NCBI GenBank assembly: GCA_039566865.1
Contig: CM076954.1
Coordinates: 8,068,001 to 8,132,000, forward strand
Length of the DNA stretch: 64,000 bases
Direction: 5' to 3'
Source of the DNA: Aurelia coerulea
Taxonomy: Eukaryota; Cnidaria; Scyphozoa; Semaeostomeae; Ulmaridae
Numbering within the stretch: position 1 is the stretch's first letter; each line of letters begins with the position of its first letter. A model generated the notes under the pieces. The model was not told the origin of the DNA. It saw only the letters and a program-made list of their open reading frames with translations, and did no database searches. This document shows, piece after piece, positions 37,159-48,320 of the stretch. The translations under genes were made by a program, and so were the position numbers.

Positions 37159-38785
37159 TCACAGATAAAAGCAAACTTCATGAAACCATCGGGAACACAA
37201 TGAACATTGCAACCATTCTGAGCCATCGTCTGCATACTTTGTGTGGCAATGGGAGCAAGTATTGTCGTCACTGTCATCATCTTCATGACCACATACTTCT
37301 GTGTCGGTTTCATGTCTGTACCAATGGGTATAGAAAGGCGTTTCGTCTTGAGTGAGGGTATAGAATCTAAGTTGGCAGATACCTGCATTGTTGAACCTTC
37401 TCTCAACTTTGTGAATCTTTAAAGTTCCTTGAATGGCGGGTGCTGATTGTACCACCTCCGGTTCATCGATTACATCTGACTCTGGAAGGTATAGTGATGA
37501 AATGCCAGATATGACTGAATCTGCATAATGAGCGAACTCTTCGGGGGTGCTTATTACTACCTTTCCAGATTTAACAGCACGAAATACTATGTTCTTTAGA
37601 GAACCACCAATGCCATCCATAGGACCCTTGCCATGATGTCGTTCATTGTAGTGCCAGGTTATGTTTTTGTCTTTCTTGAAGTAAGTGAGCAGCAAGAAAA
37701 CATAACGTGAACGGAATTGGGAGGCACATCCATCACTCCAAATGTGAATATTTTCAAGGGAATTATCCGGAATTTTCTGTTGAACGTGATCGATAACCTT
37801 TGCAATGCAAGTCATTGCTGCGATTCGGGAGTGGTCGGATGCCTCACTTGTGACTGTGACGCACTCTTTCTCGATTTCACCAGATGTTGTTGAGCGAAAG
37901 TAGCAGCAAACTGTGAAAATGCTGAAGCTTGTATGACCAAAATATGCGCTTTGAACTTTCCCCTGTTGGACGTTTTCATAGTTCTCGCTGTAGTCGACTT
38001 GAATCAGTGCGTCTTCAACCGAGAGGCTGTTTTTAATCTCTTCCAAGCTTCCAACTTGTGCTCGTTTAGTATATATATATGTTCTTTGAGTGTTCTTAAC
38101 AGCTCTCTAAAAAGATCTAAGGCACTGCTTTTTCCATTCTGAATCTTGACTTCCGTAACCATATTCGATTAACCACGTTGCCACTCAAAATATGAAATGC
38201 ATCCATCACCACTACCGTCGATATTGCCACCGTCATCTGAAGAATTCTCCTCTGAAGATGTACCATCATCAGGAAAAAGTGCTTCAGTGGACAGACCACT
38301 CTCAGCACAATTTGGGCACGTACTCGACATACAGTCCTTGCTTGCTGTGTTGCAAGAAAAGTTCTCCACCAGGTCATGGGGATTGCTTGGAAGGATCATA
38401 TCCTTGTCCTTTATCATCTTGTTGATGCCATTTACTAGAAGGCATATGTTTTCACATATTTCACAAAGACAGGAGCTCAAGGGAATGTTTTTGTTGTATA
38501 CATATTCCTTGTGGCTTCTGATGAAATTGTACAGTTGGCTGAAAGAGATCTTCTTGCCAAAGTGATCTTCAAACGTTTCTGTCATACCTATATTCAGGAG
38601 ATTGTTGTTAGCTGTTTCTACAATATCTTTCAATGGCCAGAGAAGATATCGCTTCTGCACATATTGCATCTCGCCATTTTCTTTCCCAATATAGATATTA
38701 TCTCGCCTTCCTGGATTTGTGTAGGTCATATCACAGGAAGCCCAATCGCGTAATATGGCGGCCTGGCTTACTAAGGTAATTTACG
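37159..38785 (-). pseudogene. Transposase-like RNase-H-fold protein with C-terminal PHD-like finger, broken
   Basis: Function: probably a DDE/D-type (RNase-H-fold) transposase or a protein derived from one. The upstream frame (about 38,785 to 38,169) includes DMTYTNPGRRDNIYIGK and a Cys cluster (SSCLCEICENIC), and ends in an in-frame TAA at 38,169. A short same-frame stretch then runs to a (TA)n run at about 38,069-38,080, where the frame shifts. The downstream frame (38,046-37,159, 295 codons) carries VDYSENYENV, IWSDGCASQFRSR and HHGKGPMDGIGGSLKN. I read the acidic residues in these three motifs as candidate catalytic positions; this is inference. It ends in a PHD-like finger (CSHC, then WLQCSLC and WFHEVC). 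The protein type is widespread in cnidarians, in my recollection. I saw no terminal inverted repeats around it, so an intact mobile unit is not shown. Confidence 0.6.
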
Positions 38786-38791
38786 TTGCTG

Positions 38792-39541
38792 CTATTTCCT
38801 AACTGCAATAAAAGATAGCAGTATTTGCACTTTGAATTGAAGAAAATTAAATTCATACCGTAAATGGTCGATTATTATCTCGGTTATCTCTGTGTCTTTC
38901 TTCTTGTTCTCTTGTGCTCCGAAATCATCGAAACACTCTGCCACCATGGTAACAGGATTGATGTTGTTGTTGTTATACTGGAATAACGCAACATTATAGG
39001 TTGCAATATTGTTGCAGTGTGTATTAAGAAGTAACAAGGAGCGAAGCTTCTTTACCCGCCGAAATCTAACAACAGTTTTGTCCTCGCTCAATCTCGGTGA
39101 ATTTTGCATCAAACGCCTAGTTCTTTGCATGAAAATGTTCCCCAGCCTTTAAACTCCGTACTCAATGCATTTGTCTTCACTTGCCTTCCCGAAATGATTT
39201 AAAACAAACGCGAAACAAAACTGATCACTTTGGCAGTTTGAAATATACCGAAGCTTCGTCCCACCATCGTGGCCAGGATAAAGGCGCCGACGTTCGATAT
39301 TCGAACAAAATGAATATTCTTCATTAGCAGCTTTCTTCTTCTTACGAATTCTTTCTAATCTTTTCCTTATATGATCCTGCTCTTGCTTCGCTTTGTACTT
39401 TATTGGATTAATCAATTTCATTCGCTTCCTTTCAAGCACCTTACATTCCCTGTCATCTTTCCTGTATTTTTCTTTGTTCTTCTCGTGATATTTGCGACAA
39501 TATTGTTTGTTCTTCTCATCCATAAATTTTCTAGGCGCCAT
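38792..39541 (-). pseudogene. Basic coiled-coil N-terminal part of the transposase-like gene
   Basis: The frame starts with MAPRKFMDEKNKQYCRKY at 39,541 and is rich in Lys, Arg and Glu for about 80 residues (KNKEKYRKDD, RIRKKKKAANEE). This is compatible with a basic DNA-binding helix. It ends in a stop at 39,149 and is followed after six codons, in the same frame, by another open stretch (39,130-38,792) beginning MQRTRRLMQNSPRLSED. It sits directly upstream of, and on the same strand as, the RNase-H-like frames, so I take it as their N-terminal part. The last portion before 38,792 looks non-coding and may be an intron or decay; splice sites could not be fixed. Confidence 0.45.
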
Positions 39542-39584
39542 TTCTATGATTGCATGATAACTCGAATTGGTCTGTATCTAACGA

Positions 39585-39598
39585 GTTGCCATGGAAAC
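39585..39598. promoter_or_regulatory. X-box-like imperfect palindrome (RFX-type site)
   Basis: GTTGCCATGGAAAC fits the animal X-box consensus RYYNYYATRRNRAC at every position. It lies 44-57 bp upstream of the minus-strand ATG at 39,541. RFX factors bind such sites in animals, often in ciliary gene promoters. One 14-mer match could be chance, and nothing else here shows regulation. Confidence 0.3.
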
Positions 39599-39599
39599 A

Positions 39600-40239
39600 T
39601 GATCACGCAATGCTGACGCCATTCCTACGACTTTATTCGAATGTGAAAGTGTGTTTGTTATTGTGCTTCATTGATTTGATGGGCGCTTTTTTGCTGTATG
39701 CACTGTTGCATAATTGAAGAGTACTGTGAAAAGTACACATCAGCAACTGTCGGACGGACAAAGTCAAAAGTCAAAATTAAAGGCTGTAGATACTTTTCTT
39801 CATGCAAAGGTGATTTCTCCAAACAAATAGCAAGTTGGGAGATAGCTGCAACAAAATTCTGTGGTTTTATCACTACCATTTGTTTTTGAAAAAAAACTCC
39901 CCTCTTTTTTCTGCCGGACGGACAATTACCAAGATGTTTTTTTCCCAACTCTGCGTGGAATCACAAATGCTTGCCAAATTTTGTATGTTAGTTATATGAA
40001 CTATAGAGGCGATAATGAAAGGCAAACAACAAATTTTAAGTCATCTGGTTCGAAATTAGAGAAAGTTATATTTTTAGGCGAGTATGCAGCAAAGATAGAC
40101 CTAATATCAAAAAATTTCTTCACAGCAAGCAAGAAATGGACATATTATTAAACTTAACCTGAATTGAGAAGGCCTAAATGTGTATCTCAGGAAAACAGTT
40201 TCAATTTTCACCTCTTTGCGCGACCAATTTCAATCATCG
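39600..40239. other. Unassigned spacer
   Basis: There is no recognised coding or repeat content between the transposase-like gene start and the minisatellite. Short open frames on both strands overlap each other and show no motif. Confidence 0.6.
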
Positions 40240-40686
40240 CTTACTATGAATTGTTTACTACGAATTGCTTACTACGAATTGCTTACAACGAATTGCTTAC
40301 TACGAATTGCTTGCTGCGAATTGCCTACTACGAATTGCTTGCTACGAATTTTTTACTACGAATTGCCTACTACGAATTGCTTACTACGAATTGCTTACTA
40401 CGAATTGCTTACTACGAATTGCTTACAACGAATTGCTTGCTACCAATTGCTTACTACGAATAGCTTACTACGAATTGCTTGCTGCGAATTGCTTGCTACG
40501 AATTGCTTGCTACCAATTGCCTACTACGAATTGTCTACTACGAATTGTTTACTACGAATTGCTTACAACGAATTGCTTACAACGAATTGCTTACTACGAA
40601 TTGCTTACTACGAATTGCTTGCTACGAATTGTTTACTACGAATTGCTTACTACGAATTGCTTGCTACGAATTGCTTGCTACGAATT
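40240..40686. repeat. 14-bp minisatellite, left part
   Basis: About 32 copies of a 14-bp unit, consensus CTTACTACGAATTG, with variants at a few positions (CTTGCTACGAATTG, CCTACTACGAATTG, CTTACAACGAATTG). It stops at GCTACGAATT, where a LINE poly(T)/poly(A) end begins. The same unit resumes beyond the LINE at 43,678, so the two arrays were one. All three forward frames are free of stops because 14 is not a multiple of three and the unit lacks stop triplets; the long frames with the peptide LLTTNCLLRIAYYE are not genes. Confidence 0.97.
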
Positions 40687-43677
40687 TTTTTTTATAATCA
40701 TTTAAAATGTTACAATATATGTTACATCTACATCCTACTATACTTTCTAATTACTTTACAGACTATACAACACTACAGGGACGGGACCACAAGGAGCAAA
40801 AGACAATGACTACCAGGTGAACATTAACATAAAGACATACAAAAAATAGCAACTAAATAAACAACTACAAAAGCTACAAATACGATAAATTACTGATAAA
40901 TACTAGAATCCGTTTCAAATTGGATGTCAGACCAGCATAGTAGTATGATGCTGAGCAATAGAAACCCAGGACCGCTACTGATCCCCCTCCAGAGTCCCCA
41001 ACGCTCAACACATTACGCATATGCTGTCAGCTCTGGGTCTCTGATTCGCAATATCAATGGTCCGAAATACTGTCGCTTTTGTGTGGATGAATTTTCATTC
41101 ACCCTTGATGTGCCTAACATCAAATGTGAAACAGACTTACAAAATATACGGGGAAAAAGTGTACATAGTGGTTGTGTGGCGTAAAATGATTGTTTGAAGT
41201 TATTCAAGCCGACCTGTTTTGTGGATGAAACTTAGAGTCTGTTCGAGTACATTTTTATTCACTTCGTCAGAAAGTTCTTTATTACCATACAATAAGTATT
41301 GAACCAGAACATTATTTGGAAGGGCGTCGATTTGGACAAATGGTCGCAACAATTCTGAAACTCCAGCGAGAAGATCTTGTCGTTGAATGTCCAATGAAGG
41401 GCAAAGCAACAAAAAGTGCTCCGTATCCTCAATGCCATCATTCGTTGGGCACATTGGGTTCACTGTATCCCTAAAATTGTGCTTGAATTTGTGAAAATTC
41501 AATTTGCTGAGACCGACCCTGATTGGTAAAAGACAACCTAAGCCTATTGGGTCATGAATACCGAAAACAGACTTTGCACGGGGACGAATTATTGACAGAA
41601 GCTTTGTTTTAAAGACAGCGACAGAAGGTGCAAGTCTGATTGCTGGATCAAGTTTATTCCATTCAGAGATGCAATTGGGATAGAAACTTGATAGAAATTT
41701 CTCTGTTCTTGCCCTTATTCGCCCAATAACATCCTGGTTGCGAAGAGAGTAGTTTGGCTGTTGAAGAAGTGGGATTGGCTCCTTTGTATACAATGGAGTG
41801 AGGTTATTTATGATCTTATAGAATAAAGTAAGGCGTCTACTCCATCTACAGGAACTTAGTGACTCCCAGCCAAGCTCTGCACACAGTTTTTCTCGTGATG
41901 ATCCTCTCCATGTTCCTGTTACAGCAAGTGCAGCAGAATATTGGACAGATTCTAATTTTTCCATTCAATTTGGTAAAATGATGTTTTGACTGAATTCACA
42001 TACTTTAGCTGGAATATGATAAATAACATCCCCGTAGTCCAGGTGGGGTCGTACAGAAAGTTTATACAATTCATTTAGGGTATTCCTGGGCAAATATTTG
42101 GAGAGATACTTTAGCAAACCAATGCCCTTTCTCGTTTTAGAGATAGCAGCTTTAATATGAGCTGAGAAAGAAAGTTTTGAATCCAAGATAATACCTAGAT
42201 GTTTATGTTCATATACTTTTTTTACGGGTATGTTGTTGAAGAGGATCACTGGATGATCTATTTCATTTCTTTTCCTTGAAAATAGTACTTCAACAGCTTG
42301 CTTTTGCGGATCAGGATTGAAAGACATCCTCCAATCATGGGCCCACTGGCTTATCAGTTGTAGGTCATGGTTCATGTGTTGTGCAGCTTCGTTAGCTTCT
42401 CGGGCAACCGTAAACAAGGACGTATCATCGGCAAAAAGTTTAACATTACATTTTAAATTTGCAGTGAGATCATTTATACACACAAGAAAGAATAATGGTC
42501 CTAAGATAGAACCCTTGGGCACTCCTGCTAAAATATCCCCCCAATTAGAACACTGCCCATTCAGAACAGTTCGCTGTTTTTGATCCTTAAGGAAACTTTG
42601 GATACGAGAGAGACGTTGTCCCGAGACACCACATCGTTTCAGTTTATGAATAAGACCATCGTGCCATACCCTGTCAAATGCTTTCGAAATGTCGAGGTAC
42701 ACAGAACGAACATCGAGTGGGGGATTACAGTCAAATGCCTCAAAAATTGTATGCGTTATGGAAATCAATTGGTTGACTGTCGAGTCACCGGGACGAAAGC
42801 CTGACTAATTGGGGTTAAGTAAATCACACGAAAAAAGATGTGTGTATAAAGAATCGTACACAAGTTTTTCAAGCATCTTCCCAAAAATTGGTAGAAGAGA
42901 AATAGGACGGTAGTTACTTTTTAAATTTTTTTCGTTTTTTCTTATGAACCGGGACTACATTTGCACACTTCCATATTTCAGGAAATACACCATGTTTCAA
43001 ACAGTTCGTGAATATTATTTTAAGAGGAGTAACTAATGAAGCATCGCTTAATTTTATCATTCTTATAGAAATACCATCCCAGCCATGTGCTTTGTTAGGA
43101 TTAAGTGATCTTATGATTTTCAGTATCTTTTCCTCTGAGATGTCAAAATCCCCAATCAGGGTTGAAATTCCTTGGATATCTTGTGGAATCTCACTGCCAG
43201 TGTCGATGGCCGTGCATTGGAGGATGAAATAGTCATTAAATACCTGTGCCTTTTCAGTAAAATCCGCAATGAATAACCCATTCTCTAAAAGGGGTGGTAT
43301 TATGGAAATTTTTGCCTTATTTAGAACAATATTGATTAAAGACCAGTAGGTTTTGCTAGATGTCCCTGGATTTACTAGGGTTTGCCCTGTCTTACGGAGG
43401 TAATTTTGTTTTGCATCATCAATCATTTTTGCACCTTCAGCTACCATATTTAGTATTCCTTCGAGCTCATCTTCTGGCTGACCGTTCCTCACAAAGGTTT
43501 TGTAAGCATGATTCTTTTTCCGTAAAAATCTTTTGACAGCTGGTGTTATCCAGGGCAACTGGCGAGGCTGAATACTTTTAGTTTGATTTGGAATGAAATT
43601 CGAAAAAATGTTTAACAGCACTTCGTTTAGCAATATGACCTGCTCATTGGGGCATTCAATTTTGTAGAGATGCTCAT
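40687..43677 (-). mobile_element. 5'-truncated LINE (CR1/L2/Jockey style) inserted in the minisatellite
   Basis: The element is about 2,990 bp, minus strand. Its 3' end is an A-run (T-run on the plus strand at about 40,687-40,692) lying against the minisatellite. Its 5' end is cut off in the region between endonuclease and reverse transcriptase, at about 43,677, where the minisatellite resumes. GCTACGAATT borders both sides and is compatible with a target duplication, but the array itself is repetitive, so the duplication length cannot be fixed. The 3' untranslated region is about 510 bp (40,687-41,199). A second copy of the same family, much more truncated, is at 58,134-58,909. The small number of breaks suggests recent insertion. 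Confidence 0.9.
41200..43633 (-). pseudogene. LINE reverse transcriptase ORF, few disabling changes
   Basis: This encodes the reverse transcriptase that copies LINE RNA at the nicked target. From 43,633 it reads a linker (LPWITPAVKRFLRKKNHAYK; KTYWSLINIVLNKAK; FNDYF) and fingers (NPNKAHGWDGISIRMIK). NYRPISLLP follows in a shifted frame at about 42,890. Motif A is YLDISKAFDRVWHDGL, then GVPKGSILGPLFF, and the catalytic box is FADD at about 42,425. The C-terminal region has KKVYEHKHLGIILDSKLSF and a Cys/His end (MCPTND, then DTEHFLLLCP). Visible breaks are a one-base shift in an A-rich run near 42,915-42,930, a TAG stop at about 42,808 and a TGA stop at 41,965. Everything else stays open. The start is not real: the element is 5'-truncated. 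Confidence 0.88.
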
Positions 43678-45412
43678 GCTACGAATTGCTTACTACGAAT
43701 TGCTCATTACGAATTGCTTGCTACGAATTGCTTACTACGAATTGCTTACTACGAATTGCTTGCTACGAATTGCTTACTACGAATTGCTTGCTACGAATTG
43801 CCTACTACGAATTGCTTACTACGAATTGCTCACAACGAATTGCTTGCTACCAATTGCTTACTACGAATAGCTTACCACGAATTGCTTGCTACAAATTGCT
43901 TGCTACGAATTGCTTACTACAAATTGCTTACTACGAACTGCTTACTACGAATTGCTTACTACGAATTGCTTGCTACGAATTGCTTACTACGAATTGCTTA
44001 CTACGAATTGCTTGCTACGAATTGCTTGCTACGAATTGCTTACTACGAATTGCTTACCACGAATTGCTTGCTATGAATTGCTTCCTACAAATTGCTAATT
44101 ACGAATTGCTTGCTACGAATTGCTTACTACGAATTGCTTACTACGAATTGCTTGCTACGAATTGCTTACTACGAATTGCTTGCTACGAATTGCCTACTAC
44201 GAATTGTTCACTACGAATTGCTTACAACGAATTGCTTACAACGAATTGCTAGCTACGAATTGCTTACTAAGAATTGCTTGCTACGAATTGCTTACTACGA
44301 ATTGCTTACTACGAATTGCTCACAACGAATTGCTTGCTACCAATTGCTTACTACGAATAGCTTACTACGAATTGCTTGCTACAAATTGCTTGCTACGAAT
44401 TGCTTACTACAAATTGCTTACTACGAACTGCTTACTACGAATTGCTTGCTACGAATTGCTTACTACGAATTGCTTACTACGAATTGCTTGCTACCAATTG
44501 CTTAGTACGAATAGCTTACTACGAATTGCTTGCTACAAATTGCTTGCTACCAATTGCTTACTACAAATTGCTTACTACGAACTGCTTACTACGAATTGCT
44601 TACTACGAATTGCTTGCTACGAATTGCTTACTACGAATTGCTTACTACGAATTGCTTGCTACGAATCGCTTGCTACGAATTGCTTACTACGAATTGCTTA
44701 CCACGAATTGCTTCCTATGAATTGCTTCCTACAAATTGCTAATTACGAATTGCTTGCTACGAATTGCTTACTACGAATTGCTTGCTACGAATTGCTTACT
44801 GCGAATTGCTTGCTACGAATTGCTTACTACGAATTGCTTGCTACGAATTGCTTACTACGAATTGCTTACTGCGAATTGCTTGCTACGAATTGCTTACTAC
44901 GAATTGCTTACTACGAATTGCCTACTACGAATTGTCTACTACGAATTGTTTACTACGAATTGCTTACTATGAATTGCTTACAACGAATTGCTTGCTATGA
45001 ATTGCTTACTACGAATTGCTTACTACGAATTGCTTACTACGAATTGCTTACTACGAATTGCTAATTACGAATTGTTTACTACGAATTGCTTACTACGAAT
45101 TGCTTACAACGAATTTCTTGCTATGAATTGCTTACTACGAATTGCTTACTACGAATTGCCTACTACGAATTGCTTACTACGAATTGCTTACTACGAATTG
45201 TTTACTACGAATTGCTTACTATGAATTGCCTACTACGAATTGCTTGCTACGAATTGCTTACTACGAATTGCTTGCTACGAATTTTTTAGTACGAATTGCT
45301 TACTACGAATTGTTTACTACGAATTGCTTGCTACGAATTGCTTACTACGAATTGCTTACAACGAATTGTTTACTATGAATTGCTTTCTACGAATTGCTTA
45401 CTACGAATTGTT
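43678..45412. repeat. 14-bp minisatellite, right part
   Basis: About 124 copies of the same 14-bp unit, 5'-to-3' in the same orientation as the left part. Internal higher-order duplications are visible from rare variants. The pair GCTACAAATTGCTTGC and CTACGAACTGC recurs at about 43,887, 44,377 and 44,531 (offsets 490 and 154 bp, multiples of 14). CTTCCTACAAATTGCTAATT recurs at about 44,081 and 44,725 (644 bp, 46 units). The array ends at about 45,412. Confidence 0.97.
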
Positions 45413-47149
45413 TAGTAAAATTCATCAAATTGAAAACCCCAGAAAAAAGTATCGCATTAGAAAGAAACACAAGCAACAAATAGAAGTTTGTCAGTGGAAT
45501 CCTCAAGTACCCAGAAAAACAGCTTGGGTTTCAGACAGGCCTAAACGCCTCGTTTTCCCTTCAGAAAAAATTACGATGTCTCCTATCTAACATCAGCCAC
45601 TCCACAGTTTCCACGACTTCTTTGTGTTTACAAGAAACGCGCAGAAAATTTTGGCCCATTCAACGATCAAAATATGTCACTGATCAATGAAAGGGCCCTG
45701 GTCAACATCGATGCTTGCGGCCCTCGGCTATATTATCAAGATTATCTCTGATTGCAGCGCAGATACTAGCTTATTGTTGGATGGCGTAGCGGTAGGCATC
45801 TACTCCACTTACCACAATAATCGGATTCCAAATCCTCATGGGACTCACTATTTTCTTTATTTTTATATTTTTTCTTATTAAAGTCCCTGCTGGTTCTACT
45901 AGTGCAATCTAGTATCCACATCAAATATTCGGAGGAATGGAAATCGTTGATAGGCCTTACAAAATTGTTTGAAAAAAAACCACACAGGTCAATTGAAAAA
46001 ATATGAAACTACGAATAATACGATACCCTGCTGTGGTGGTGGTTTCAGAGTTCATAAACCGTTGCAATTTGTTCGTTTGATTCTCCATATCATTAGAAAT
46101 TCGTATTGGATGCTCTGAATACTTTATCAATCCCTTCCCCCATCCCTTCCACACTGAACAAATCAACACATCGGTATTATTGTGTGTGAAGCGATCAAAG
46201 ATAGGCCTGGCGGAAATTAACGTTTATTTTCAACTGTACATGAGAACAAAAGCTGTATACTTGAGAACAGAAGATTTTTCAGCACCAGGCTTCTTCGACC
46301 CAGACCTCCAAATCGCCGCCATTTTTGTTGACGAATTCTGCTGACTCATAATTGGAAAACGAAAATCAAGTTCCTAACAAAATCTCGTGCCCGCAGCCAA
46401 TTAGAAGCCCTTGTTTCGCGCGCTCTCGTGCGCTCCGGCGTGGGCAATTATTGTTTTACAAAACTGATTGTGGTCCGGGAAGTACCAGTAAATTGTGTTT
46501 TTTATTATTTTTGCTTGTTGTGGAATACAGAATAATTGCCAGTTGCAGTCTTTTGGTTTTATTGTTGATTGAAATTGAGTTTAAATATATAGTACCCTTT
46601 TATTGTGAATAGAACCTTGATTCTCTTGCTGTTTCGAAGCCTTTCGAGGTTATTCTAGCCTGTATACTTAATCACAGTGGTAGGCCTGACTTGATTCTTT
46701 TACAGGTTTTTCTACATGGTCATACACCGAGCTGGATGGTTTGTTTCTATTTGTTTTTAGAATTGAATCAGTAGGATTGATTGTCTCTTTTCTTAACCGT
46801 TTCTCTTGATGCGGTTCTTCTAAAATGACTTAAGACGAGGGGGGGCGCTAATTTGTGTACTCTCCCAGGCCGGCCTGTCCCAACAGTTGCCAAGACAAAG
46901 TAAGTAAGCGGTGGCTATCGAGCACAATGTAAAAAATTATAAGGAGAGTGTAGAACCCTTTTTGAAGCGCAACAGCGATTTGGATGAAGAATTTTTTCTT
47001 TCGATTGAAGAAAATGAAGTTAAAATGAAGTAATTGAAGCTGTAGAATGGCAATCAGAAATTCAAGGTTATTTAGTTGAACTCCAAGCCAAAAAGGCACC
47101 CATTACAAACCAAGTTAATCAAGAGGGATCGCGATGTTCTCTTTTGGAT
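45413..47149. other. Unassigned DNA between minisatellite and BEL/Pao relic
   Basis: No clear gene. A GC-richer stretch with GCCGCCATTTT at about 46,310-46,325, and a following T-rich segment to about 46,800, could be a degraded LTR or promoter of the BEL/Pao element just downstream. I could not find a matching second LTR, so this stays a guess. The rest shows only short frames without motifs. Confidence 0.5.
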
Positions 47150-47740
47150 CACATTGCCAGTTTGCCAAAAAAACTTTAATCACCAAAATTTGCGAGGGGG
47201 GGGGGGCAAAGAAAGGGCAGGAATTTAGGGACAACTTCAGGATTACGGATGGAAATGCCTAGTTGTCGGATGTCAATAAATTTAGACACCTTAAAACGTT
47301 GTTAGAAGGCAAGACTGAACAGCAATTAAGGGAATCCAAACAATAGGGGTAAACTATCAATTAGCTATAGACCACCTCAAGGACAGGTTTGCCAAGAAAC
47401 AAGTTATCATCAATTCTCACATTGACACCCTGCACAATTTGCCAAAGGTAACAACAGAGAACGATATAAAGGGCCTCAGGAAACTTGCTGACAGTACTGA
47501 CATCAAAATTAGAAGTCTTCAAAATCTCGAAGATTACGATCTAAGCCAATATGGCCCTTTCCTGAACCCAGTGATAATGAATAAATTACTAGAGGAAATT
47601 CGTTTGGTGGCTACTGAAAAAGTACAAAAGGAAGAATGGGAGCTAGGGAAAATTTTGGAACAGTGCGCATATTTAAGCAGCAAGCCAACTGATAGCTCAG
47701 CACCCATGCAGGGTTGAAGTCAGTTGCCAACCACATCAGC
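47150..47740 (+). pseudogene. BEL/Pao retrotransposon gag relic
   Basis: The gag-type polyprotein start of a BEL/Pao LTR retrotransposon. In two frames joined by shifts it reads LPKKL, QEFRDNFRITDGNA, LSDVNKFRHLKTLLEG, then VNYQLAIDHLKDRFAKKQVI and INSHIDTLHNLPKVT. An open stretch follows (47,439-47,717) with LRKLADSTDIKIRSLQNL, YGPFLNPVIMNKLLEEIRL and KEEWELGKILE. This order is the DUF1759-type gag core of BEL/Pao elements. Stops and frameshifts near 47,256 and 47,344 and the stop at 47,717 disable it. It precedes zinc-knuckle, protease and RT regions in the expected order. Confidence 0.85.
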
Positions 47741-48320
47741 TTTGTTGAATACCAGCGGTGGAGTCTCATGCAGTTTTTGTAAAGGTACTCACCCCTCAGA
47801 CCGAAAACAAGAAAGGCAATTTTGCGCAGTCAGGGTCGCTGTTATGTCTGTCTGAGGAAGGCACATCTGGCAAAATTTCACAAGTCGAACCTATTGCTTT
47901 AATTGCAGGGAACGCCATCATGCAAGTATTTGTGATCGGTCAAGTGCACCAGTAGCACCAGGACTTGCAGATTGTCCGGCTCAAAGAGATCAGGAGCTGA
48001 ATTTTGAGATACTCATTGGTTCAAATTTCTATTGGCACTTCTTAACTGGACGATGCGCGAAGGGAGAAAGTGGCCCAGTTGCATTAGAGTCAACTTTAGG
48101 CTGGATTTTGTCTGGCCCGGTAGATGACAGCTTTGAAGGAGGATCAACAGATGTTAATATTGCAGAAACATATGTGTTGCAATTGGACACTAAAACTGAG
48201 GGTAATGAAGCCAGTCTAGAAAGCCAAGTCTGTAAGTTTTGGGAGCTGGAAGGCATTGGCATTTCTAAACATGAAACAACATTCTACGAGTCCTTTAAAG
48301 ATGAAATTACCTTTTAAGAT
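47741..48320 (+). pseudogene. BEL/Pao zinc-knuckle and protease-region relic
   Basis: A first Cys-His cluster (SCSFCKGTHPSDRKQ, about 47,770-47,815) and a second one (YCFNCRERHHASICD, about 47,890-47,935) match the paired nucleic-acid-binding knuckles of BEL/Pao gag. They lie in different frames. The protease/linker region follows: LNFEILIGSNFYWHFLTGRC, GPVALESTLGWILSGPVDDS, and VCKFWELEGIGISKHE (to 48,317). The phrases DILIGSDYYW-like and LGWxLSGP-like are typical of this family. The region is broken by frameshifts and ends in a stop before RT. Confidence 0.82.

Noticed and set aside
44120..45064. 314-codon open frame in the 14-bp minisatellite
   Set aside because: All three forward frames are open because the unit has no stop triplet. 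The peptide is purely periodic with no independent coding signal.
40240..45412. CRISPR-like array (regular short repeats)
   Set aside because: The repeats are contiguous 14-bp units without spacers, in animal DNA; this is a minisatellite.
46310..46800. 5' LTR of the BEL/Pao element or a host promoter
   Set aside because: There is no second LTR copy, no TG...CA boundaries with target duplication and no primer-binding site that I could confirm.
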